The notes below the pieces were generated by a model, which saw only the letters and a program-made list of their open reading frames with translations, made no database searches and was not told the origin of the DNA. 64,000 nt of DNA from Tetmemena sp. SeJ-2015 (lineage: Eukaryota > Ciliophora > Spirotrichea > Sporadotrichida > Oxytrichidae), in NCBI GenBank assembly GCA_027382625.1, contig JAJKFJ010021349.1, positions 22,608 to 86,607 on the forward strand. Direction: 5' to 3'. Of this stretch, positions 49,001-61,000 are shown piece by piece; position 1 is the stretch's first letter, and every line of letters starts with the position of its first letter. A program made the translations under genes and the position numbers.

Positions 49001-52000
49001 AATTTTGTTAAACCCCTTGTTTAGGCAATATAAAAAAAGAAAAATTTTGGATTAAAAACTCCACCTTAAAAATTAAAAAAATTAAAAATTTTTAAAAAAA
49101 GGGTTTTAAAAATTCCTGAATTTTTAAAACCCCAAAAAAAATTTGGGCATTCATTTTCAAATTCCAATTTTTTTAATTGAAAATTTTTATTCCTTTAAAA
49201 TTTTAATTTTCAAATTTTTTCTAAATAAAATTTTTTTAAAACCAAAAAATAATTTTTTTTAAATATAATAATTATAGATGATTATAAGATAGACAAAACA
49301 ACAGGAGATCAATACTTTACAGGGTCCGTTTATATATACATAATTTTCCCATTTTTTTTTTAAAATTATTTTTGATGTTTTCTCTGTGTTCCTTCTTTAA
49401 TTTAATTATTTTTTTTACTAAATTGTACTTAGTTTATATTAGGTAAGATATAAAAAAATTAAACCATTAAAAATATCGATCACCCATTTTTAAAATCAGT
49501 TTTTTGTGTGAAAAAGATGATAAATAATCATACATGCCTTATTAATTATCTCGGAGATTGTTATATTTTTCACTTCTAAATTTCAATACTCTGCCATTAT
49601 TTTAATAAACACTAAAGTATTTGTTTTACATTATTTCTAGTAAACTTAAGAAGGAGTTAAGAAGTCTATCTCAAAAGTAGATTTAAAGTTGAATGAATAT
49701 TTTATTTAAATACCATACAACAAGAAAAACATTAAACTTTAATTTCCTTCTTTATAGATTTCAGTAACCTTATCATGTTATAATTTTATAGATAAAAAGT
49801 AAATTAATAATTAAACGCAATTAATGTATTTTAATTATAAGAGTTTTTTTTTTTTTGTTTATAGAAATTCATTTTCCAAGGACTAAAATTATGCTAACTA
49901 AACCTAATCAATAAAATTTTGTAAGAAATATATCTATGATTAAAATATATTATGTTGAGGTGCACTAACAATTAAAAAATTATAAAATTCTTTTATAGAC
50001 TATTTCTTTTTTTTTTTGGTAATATTATAATCATAGCTTAAATAAATATATGGCTATATTCTTTTTAAATAAATTATGATTTAAATAATTTACGTGTTGA
50101 AATTGGACAAGGATAAACTTTTTTTAAAATTAACCTTTAAAAATTTTTAAAAAAAATTTTACTTTAAAAAAAGGCCCCCCCCCAAAAAAATTGGAAATAA
50201 AAAAGGGGGTTTTTAAAATTAAAGGGGGATCAAAAAATCAATTTTATATTTAAAAAAAATTAAAAATTAAACCCCAATTTTTTAACTTTTCCAAGGGTTA
50301 ATTTAAATTTTAAAATTAAAAACTTAAATAATTAAAATAAATATTTTTTTTTAAGAAAATTTTAAAATTCAAAAGGGAAAAAAATTTTAAAATTTAAATA
50401 AGTTTAAAATTAACAAAAAATTTTTAAAAAAACTAACCACTAAATATTCAACATAATATATGCATGCTGGCACTTTGGGCATATCTTAAACTGATGGCTC
50501 AATAGAATGGAGTAAGATGCTTTTTTATGATTAAATTATTTTTCTTATTTAACTCTGTTATAATTTAGGGGTAATGTAAATTATCTCACATTTAATAAGA
50601 TTAAATATTTTGTAATCTTAGAAGTAAAATACTTGAAATTTAATTTTTCAATTTGGAATGAATATCATAAATTTGGATAAATGAAAATTATGGCCAATTT
50701 TTATAAATTGATTTAAATAAAATCTGTATTTTGATTATTAAAGAATACAAAGTTCCTTTTTTTATTTTAACGCATTAATTTTTTGTAATTATAATATATT
50801 ACATAATTTATATTTAAATATGATCCAGATCCAATTAATTGCTATATGCCCTTTAAAATGACGGGGAAAATATAAAAAAGTTCATTTTTTTTAAAGGAAA
50901 AAAAAATTATTTTTTTTAAAAACTTCCCTATGTAATTTTGTTAAAATTTAAAATTTAAAAAAATTTTTTAAAAAAAATATAATAAAGAAAAAAATAAAAG
51001 GGAAATTTAAAAAATTAAAAATTGGGAAAAAAAAAATCCCAAAATAAAAAAAATTAAAAGGAAAAATTAAAAATTTTAACCCCAAATAAAATTCTTCCCT
51101 TATTTAAAACCTCATTATATAAATCTTCTTGCTAACTCAAGAGTTTGAATAAAATATTGAACCTTGTGAAATCAGTTTAAAAAATGGAAGAATTAATTTT
51201 AGAAATAAACTAAAATGAATTGAAACAAGTCGATCTCAGTTAAAATAATTTAATTCAATTTTGACACTGATTGAGATTCAAAGAACCTTTTATCCTTTTA
51301 AATTTTATTTTAGAAAAAAACTTTTCCGAAGGGGAAAAAATTATTTTTTTATTTTAAACAAAATCATTTTTTAAACTTAATTATATTTTTTTATTTTTAA
51401 AAAGTTCATTTGGAAAAATTTTAAAAATTTTAAAGTTTCTATTTTGCAATTAATAAAACAATAAAATTTCAAGCACCCCCCCCTCTCCACTCTTTAAATT
51501 TTTTTTTTTTAAAAATGAGAGGAAGAAGGCAAATACTTAAATGCTCTTTGATAGTGAATTTATAAAAAAAAAAAAAAATTTTAATGCATACATTCGATAA
51601 ATAAATCAATATTTCAACAATTTCGTTATATTTTAAACGATAAAAATTAAGTAGAATTGTTCAATTATAATTTAAAACAATTAATAATGAAATTTAGACT
51701 ATATTAAATTTAATATATTCTAATAACCTTCCAGTAGGAATAAACCCATTCTAAATAAAAACAAATATATCTTTGTAATTAAAACATTTTTCAAATGCAA
51801 ATTCTATGCAGTTCAAAATTTTTAGAGAAGATATGAAATTAATTTAAGATTAAATGGTGTTTAAAAAAATATTTAATATTTAAAAAGAAATGTGCTTACT
51901 ATATTTATTTAAATAATAAGTTTAAGCTATATAATAAATTATATGAAAACAAATCAAAACTCTTTCTTTTGTATTAGGAAATTTCAGTCACTCCACCTCA

Positions 52001-55000
52001 AACTTATGAAGTTGGATATCCATTATTACAATGAAATAATACATATTTCTTTAATGACTTCTATATGAAACAATTTTATCTTATTTTGTTCAAAGTGGTA
52101 AGTAACGTAACTTGAACAAGAAAAAATTTGAATCTATAAGTGCAGTTAAATTTATCATTATAGCTGAGAATTTAATAAAAAAGAGAATTAAATTAGATAT
52201 TAAATTAAAATGGAATAAATCAGCGGCAGGTAAAGAGTGTCCAATTTGAATAGTAATTAGACCATTCGATTCAGCATCAAATTCCAAGAACTTTTTATCC
52301 TTGCAACTTTTTTGTGGGAGCGCTCAGTCAAGAGTTATAAGCGACACAAGCTTTGTAGAATTTGAAATAGAGGATTTAGCAAAGTGCGATCATCATATCT
52401 CGCTGCAGAAAGGTTCTATGAAGATGATTTAAGAAGAAACTATTATTAAATTTTTAATAAGCTATGAACAAGTCAATCATGGGGCTAATCTACGATTACA
52501 ATTCACATTTTGAATCTATTTGATAATTTAAACAACATCGATCTTAATTAAAATTCTACTATAATTTCAACTCTGTCATTTTCTGATTTTTAATCAAAGA
52601 CAAAATAATTTATGAGAGTTTTATAAATTATACAAAATTACTTACATTAATTTCTTTAAAAATATCTTTTTGTTTGTACACTTTCCTTATTCTAATTATT
52701 TTTAATTATTTTTGAGAATTAAATGGTAATTTACAACAACTATTTATATTAGAGCTACCAGTAAATATACTATATATTTTTAAAATGCAATTAAAGTGAT
52801 TTAATTATTTCCTCTTTTATAACTAAATAATAAGAGAGTGATCAATTTTTGTGGATCTTCTAAGTTTACTATTCAGCCACAGGAACTCAAGGTAGTGAAA
52901 TTTACGTTATCAAAATAAACCCTTCTAGTGGCGCTCTAGTAGCTAGAATTGAACTCTCAGTATTTATTCAACAAAATTAGAAATTTAAATCTAAAAAATT
53001 AAAAATCTATATGTGAAAGATAAATTTTTTATTTTACTCTTAAATAGTTAAACTACATCTGCTAAATATATTTAATGATTTTATTTTTAGCACAATGAAA
53101 ACTAAAATTTAAGTATGATCATTTTTTTAAAAAAATGTAATGAGAGATTTTTTAAAATATAGTAACGAAAAGATATTTACTTGAAAAATATTTGAAAAAG
53201 TTATTGAAGAATCAAGATGGAGTGGTAAATTATGATTCATTAAAAAATAAAGACAATACTTATGGTTTGTTCTTCATCTCTTCAAGATATTTTCTCTGTT
53301 GAAAAATCTTCTCAGCAGCACTTAATATCTAATCAGGGTGTGGCTGCTTTTCAAGAAGTGGCGAGATTGCTTTATTCGATATTGCTTAAAGATTGTTTCC
53401 GAAAGTTTAGTCTATCTGCATTTCCACCATACACAAAGTTTCTAAAAACATTCAGCTTTCAAATAGCAACTCTGGAGGATTGGGTGCTCAACTTTGATTA
53501 CAGCAAGGTCTTTGCAGAATCTCATTTTTTAGGAAAAAGAAACAATCATGTTCGAATTTAGTTTCAATATTTTGATTTGCAAAGATCTCTCCTTCGTTAT
53601 TATGTTATAACGAATAAATAATTCGAGAAACTATTACTTGAAGCGAAGGACACCTATTAGATGTTTCAAGAATTTTATTATACTCATTTATCTTTTAGGT
53701 TTTAATTTCTAAGTCAGAAGTAAGTCAATCTACCAAAAAACAATTTTCTAATATAAAATTAATGAATTTTACATCTCAAATAAAAATGAATTTTTAATTA
53801 GTAGATTGGTTGGTAAACTCTTAGTCATTGCTAGGTTCTTCAAGCTAGGCAGATACTTTGATTTTAGCGTCTACGAAGTATTATGAGACTCAGATTTTTT
53901 TCTTTTCAACTTCTACTAATACTTTGTCAGTGAAAACTAATACTGTATTGAGTAAAATATAATTTCATTTCATACAATATATTCTCATGTATATATTTAA
54001 AGATGAATTTTGTAAAGTTTCTTACTTTATCAGAATCATCATGACGGGTTAATTACTGCTAAATTTTGTAATAATCAGAAGTGAAATTTCTTCTAAAGTT
54101 TTATGATATTAAAAATGTATTAGATAACAGTATTAAGTTAGATTAAAAATATTAATTAAAATTTTTTAAAGACTTAGTTCATTGGATTAAGTGATAATCG
54201 AAAATAAGCTTATCGGTTTAATTATCTTAAAAAGCGAATTTTATATCATAAAATATCGTATAATTTTGCATTTATAATATATTTTTATAATATTTTGTCC
54301 AAAGACTATCATAATAAGGGCTTTATTATATTTAGTGTGCATAATAATTTATATAGAGATACATTATTTATTATAGGGAGGATAGCATTACGTTATCATG
54401 AATATTATTTTATAAATACAATTTGTGGCACAGTTCAAAGACAACTGACAAGTTTTGCTTTGCACTAAATGTCATCTTCTGCTTTAGTTTAGATTTTGAA
54501 TTCTTGAGTTAATTTATTCATCTTCTGTGAAATACTTGAGTATTTGCATTTCACTCTTCTAAAGTTTTATTCATGACCATTTTCATTCTTTACATCTATC
54601 TTTAATAGTGTGATTGATATTTTGTCTTACCTAAGCAAATAGTTGTGAGATACTTACTTCTATTTGATTTTAGTAAAGTTTATAATCTTAAAAGTCTCTA
54701 TCTTTTCTTGATTTGCAGTTGGTGCGAGAGTTACTCCTATCAACATTTTGAAATTTATTAAATTAATGAATTAATTTATTATCAGCTATTTACTTAAATA
54801 TATCACTTTTGTATTTCATCCACAATTTCCATGATCACTTTATCATATCCTTCCTTTATGGTTATATAAAAATTTGATGAATCAAATTATCATTTATAAA
54901 TTCTAAATACTGAGAACTTATTAAAACAGGTATTCGAAAAATATTATTAGCAAAGAATTTTTGTAGAATGAAGCAATTATATTTATATATTGCTTATATT

Positions 55001-58000
55001 GGTGATAAATTTTCCATAGTATGCAACTTGGCGAGTTAGCTTATAGTATAATATCATTCTATTGTATAAATAGAATAAGCGAAATGTAGGAATGGACAAT
55101 TGTTGGAGGGGCAGTAAGATAGTAGTAGCCCTAGTAGCTGCAGAATAAGCAAGGCAAATTTAATCTGAGTTGCCAGAAACTCTGATATGTGATTGTGATT
55201 AAATAACAATATCACCTACCCTTAATAATCAATTTTCCATTTGTTAATTAAGGAAAGCTGCCATTCACAATAGCCAGATCCAGATAAATCACTAATATTT
55301 TCCCCCATAAAATTTCTTAAAATAAACAAAATGGAGCGATATCTCGAGCTCATTCTTCAATTGCTAATGAAATTAATGTTAGTTTTATTATTATCTAACC
55401 TCTAATAAGTGTGTATCTTTTACTATTAGTTGAGAGAAACGGTTATACATATGGATTTTCAAAATTTGGGCAAGCTTATTAGGGAGGTTCAAATAATTAG
55501 GGATTTCTCTAGGTTCAATGACTATTCTGGTCCTAATTGGGAGTAAAATCCCTGCACAGCTTAAATAAAGCAAAATATCATAGCAGATATGAATCCTCCC
55601 ACTGGAAAAAATATATAAAGCACAAATTTCACAAAGAAAAATATGAAATATTTTTACTCTAATTGTTTTTATAGTTTGAGTTAAAATAATTTAATAATCA
55701 ATAATCACTTCTTTAGCTTATATTTTGTTGATGCTAATAATTAAGATTTGCTTTTCCTTGCATTTTTTTTTAGCAATAATGACTTTGTGATTGGTTATTG
55801 GAAGGATGTAAACAATCTTATAGTTTTCAATTTGTATTCTTATTTAAATGCTGCTTTCAAAATTAAAGCAGGAGCAGTCTCCCCAAAAACATTTTACAGG
55901 TTTTTTACCAACTTAGAAAACATTACAATTTATCCCATGAATAACACGGGAATTAATACTAAAGCCATAGTTAGTAGCTGCTCTTATTGGTGAAGCAATT
56001 AAAATTCTTTGAAACATTTTTTATGAAAAGTTTAATTAAAATTTAACTATCCCTCTCATATATTGAATAAATTAATTGCTATTATTAAATTACTTCCTAT
56101 TTTATAATTACAGTAAATGAAGAGTGCAATCCTTACATAATTTACTGTTATTCAAGGTGTTTAATTGAAAGTTGTATATGTATTATAAAAGGATTTGGTA
56201 CGCACTTTAATTATCATCAATAATATTGGATGAGTTTAGAAACTAACGCAAGGCACTTCAGAACTATAAAGAATCTTTTAGTATCGGCCTTCATGCTAAA
56301 ATAGTTAATATGATCTGCAAATTTCATATAGGAAGAGAAATTATATTAAATAGCCGAATCATTTTATTCTCCCCTCAATAGTGAATAAGGAAACAAAACT
56401 CTCACTCAAATAATTTGATTTTGTAATTAATTTAGCTTTATTACTTATCAAAATCAATTTTATTTAATACCTGAAATGAATTGAAAAATTAAGTGATTTA
56501 TTTATTCGTTATTTTTACTTATATTTAAATTAATAAATTCAAAATTTTGTTTAAATAATTAACAATTCTTTTATATTTTCTTTGTTTTTTTATGATTAGA
56601 ATACTTATCAAGTCCTATTGCTTCTACTATTCAAAATAAACCTATATTTTTGGTCTACCATATAAATATATTTTACTATTCCTTCCAGATTAGGTGATCC
56701 ATTTATAATACAATTGATTTTGGAAATAAAATAAAATGTATTTTTCTAATCTTATAGTTTTAAATTATCTTTCTGAATTCAGATTGATGAAGAAATAATT
56801 AAAAAATAATTATAATATTTATTATTTTTATTATAAACTAATCTATTCCTATTAATGAAGAGAAAAATTAATAAATAAATTAGAAAATTATATTTTTAAA
56901 GATTAATTAAATATAAAGTTCTAATTCTTAATTTAATACATCAATAACACTATACCAGGTGGATTTAGTGTATCTAAATATGGCTAATCAATTAAAACTC
57001 TTAATATAAATTAAAAATTAAACAGATAAAAATAGATGCATAAAAAAGATTTGCATTTTAAGCTATTTTTAAATAGTTTTAATTATGTTTTAGGCTTTTA
57101 AACATATATTTATTCCAGAATTCATTTTTAAAAAAATTTGCTTCTATCACATTTCACATTCTTGCTTTAGATATTTTATGATGGTTTTTAAACCTCATTA
57201 AGCGATATTATTTTATAATATGAAATTAATTTATACTTTAAAAGTCTTTGAGAAATTACTAAATTTACAGAAAATTTAACAGGAAGCACAACAAATGTTA
57301 TTTAATAGCTATCGACGAGAAAATATGTATTTTTGTTAAAATAATACTCATTCTTCATAAAATATTCATTTTATAGCAAAAAGGCAGAAACGCAAAGGCA
57401 AGATGATATCTTAAGATTCCAATTAAAATTAAGAAGAAATTGTAAAAACTCCTTAATGATTTTTTAATCTTTTAATCAAAAAATTGTTTTTCCTAACTGA
57501 ATTTTATTTTAATAAAATTTTAGATTTAATGCCACTCGTGCCGTTTTAGCAATGTAGTGGTCTCAAAATAAACTACTCTTTGAAATTTATAAACGGTTCT
57601 TCAGTCTCAATTGGTAATCTATTTTCACTAGATTTAAAACCCTGGCCCTCCCTTTAAAATTAAACTTGGGGTTGGAAAAAACTTTTAATTTGAAATTTTT
57701 GGGAAATTAAAAGTATTTTAGTTTTTTCCCCTTTTGCATATTCAAGCACATATGTTAGGATTTGGTTTCCACTAAAAAGGCCCCTTATAAAGGGGCACTT
57801 CTTGATGCAAAACCCTAAGCAAAACTCCCCTCAACTTACCCTTTTTATTTATTTATAAAAATTAAAAACGTTCCAAGTTAAAAATTGTTAAAAAAAACAG
57901 GCCCCTCCCATTTGGGGGCCCAAAATTTTCCTTAAAAACCTTTTTTAACAATTTACTAAACATCATGATTTTTAAACGTTTGGACTTTTATTTTTATGTG

Positions 58001-61000
58001 TCAAATTTTCAAAATAAACGCTCCCATTTTTGGAGTAAAAATAATGAACTACAAAATGTCAAAATATCCCCTTTTGGCTCTTACCCTCAATGTTATTTTT
58101 AAATATTTTTAAATTTTTAATAAATTAGGGGTTTTTTTGTCAAAAATGATATGACAAAAGGTATTTTCAGTCAAAAAATTTTTCCAAGATAGTTTTTATT
58201 CAAAATTTAAAAAATTTTTTAAAATTTTTAAAAAAACTTTTCACAATTATCTAGTATTAGACATCTAGTGTGCTGACATCTCAGCAGTTTTACATACAAG
58301 TGTCTGTGTGGGACAGTTTCAATGTTGGCACTCCGGATTTATACAATATAAGTCTTAATGTCATCCCCAACCCCCCAATTTAAATATTGAAAAAATTAAA
58401 TTTTTAACCCTATTTTCAAAAAAACCCAAGGGGTTTAAATTTCAAAAAGTCGGGGGGGGTTAATTATAACAATAAAATTTAAAAAAATTTTTTGACTGAA
58501 GGAATCCCCCAAAAAGATTCAATTGGGAATAACGAATTGGAAAAAATAATTGGAAATTCAACAAAGGCCCTTAAAATAAAACAAAGGAGCAAATTTTAAG
58601 TCTTCAAAATTTAAGGGGAAATCTCAAATTTTTTGGAAAAATTTATTTATTTTAAATACATATAACTTTGCGATGACTGTGCTTCCAAAAGCTTAAATAG
58701 TGCTACTTGGAACTTAGCCAAATATTTCCATAAAAATTAAAATAAGGAAGTCTTTAAAAATAACCCTTAAACCCAATTTAATTTTTATAAGTAATTATTT
58801 TTTTAAAAAAACTATTACCTATTTATCAATAATACTCTTTACGATTCAGCTACTCTAGGGACATGGCTATTTTGGAATAGCCCTTCCAAAACTATAACAG
58901 CTGCTCCTTTTAAACCTTTGAAACATCATAAACCTATTCTTTAATAGAATTATAAAGTTTGATAATGCACAAGGTGGAAATCATTCGATATCATATATGT
59001 TGACAGATTAGATCACTTAGCCGAAATACATAAACTTCACTCTGGAAATATTTTAGAACTGGCCCTTAGTCCCATTTAAAATATTTTAATTGGTGAATCT
59101 ACCCACTATTTATGGAATTAACTTTAATTGGTTCTACTTTGACTTTAATAAGAGCTAGATTTTCAAAAATCCTGAAGGAGTTCCTTTTACTATGTATTTT
59201 AGGTTGGAAGGAAGTAGCACTTTACCTTTCTTCATTTCTAAAAATTTCTCAAATGGAACTCTTGGCGGCTTTGCCTTAGAAAAATAAAAGATTCTGATGT
59301 CGGTAGTTATTAGCTTGAGTGTGTAGGGATTGATGACGCTTCTTGGGAAACCAAAATTCCATTTACAAAAATAATTGATAATTTTCTTTGGTTATTAAAC
59401 GTAAGTAGTTTACTGGATGACTTATTAACTTTTAGCATGCTTTTAGTAAAATTAATTTAAGCTACTTTAAGTGTTAGAATTGCTGGGACGAATCTTACAA
59501 TACCTGCCTGATATGCAAGAATGGTAACTTTCTATTGAAAACTGAATGCGTGGGTACTTGTCCTAGCAGCTATTTTGCAGACTCTGTAGCAAACATATGC
59601 CTTAACTGCCCTTATTAATGCTAAAAATGCACTGGCAGCTTACCTGAATCACAGTGTTAAAGTTGTAGCGTTGGATTCTTCTATCTTAATAATGGTTGCT
59701 AATTTGAAAAATATTTTAAAAGCTTCTCGAAATGCCCAATAGGCTATTATGGAGATAAGAGTGATTAAACTTGCAAACCCTGCCATCAAAGATGCAATTC
59801 TTGCTTCGGTCCGACTTCAAAGTTATGAATACATTTTTAAGTACTTTAAATTTCTATTATTTAAAGTAGTGCTTCAATTGCACTGAAACTTATGTATACA
59901 ATGAAATCGGAGAACTCGTCAAAGTTATAAATTTTAAAAATTAATTTTGATAAAGATGGTTACCTTCTTGTGACCACATCATGCATTACTCCTATATGCA
60001 ATGATGGGTAATACTTCAAATGGAATGCAGGATTAACTAATGGATATGCCACTGGTAGATGCGTCCCATGCAATGAAAGATGCAAATTTTCAATTTTTCC
60101 CAAAATAAGAAAAAATTGAAAAAATCTTTTTTATCACTATTTTTTTTTTTAAATTTTTTATTTTAAATGAATTCCTTAGTTGCACTTACTGCTACGAGAT
60201 ATTGGGTCTCTTTATAATTTTTGGTTTATAAACGAAGAGTTTGAATGCGAGGATATTTGCGGAGATGGAATTGTTATCTATAAAAAATGCGACGATGGAA
60301 ACAGATTATCAGGAGACGGGTGCAGTAACGAGTGCGTGATCGAATACGGCTACGAATGCAAAATTGCAAATGAGTCCTGTAGAGAGGCTATTCCTCCACA
60401 CTTCTCAATTGTTACAATTTCCAATATCAATCAAGTTTAAAAAAAATATGTTTTAAGACGTTTAAAACTTTAAAATGTTTTTAGCAAAACATAAATATAT
60501 TCTAAAAGTGTTTGTAAAATTCTCTAAGCCAATTCAAATACAAGCAATAGCTAATATAAGTCCTACTAACCTTAAAGTTTAAATTTCTGGATCCTAAGCC
60601 TCATATGGTTTCTCTTGGAGATTTATTTTAGAATAGTGAATGATAATTCTAACCCACTGCTTCCTCACAAAGACATAACCAAATTCTCTATAGTTTTAGA
60701 CAGCTTTTAACAATCAATGGATGGATCTGAAATAATATCGCTTTCTTTCATCGACTCTTCAGTAATTCAAGACCTAAAAGGGAAAAAAATTACCCCATGG
60801 TTATTTTTTAATTTTTCTTTAATTTTCAAATAAACTTTATTTATTCACCTTAATTTATTGCCTTTTTTTTTTTTTTCATTAAAAATTTAAAAATTTCGTA
60901 GCCCCGATTTAAACGGGAAACCCCTTTTTTTTCTATCTGCCCGCTGAGATTAAAAAGCGAATGGAAAGGGGCCTGTTTAATATACGTTCATGTCTGTGTT

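Noticed and set aside
49120..49145. CCCCAAAA-like motif as a telomere or TBE transposon end
   Set aside because: Isolated, inside homopolymer-distorted sequence, with no tandem repeat; the same applies near 63826-63835.
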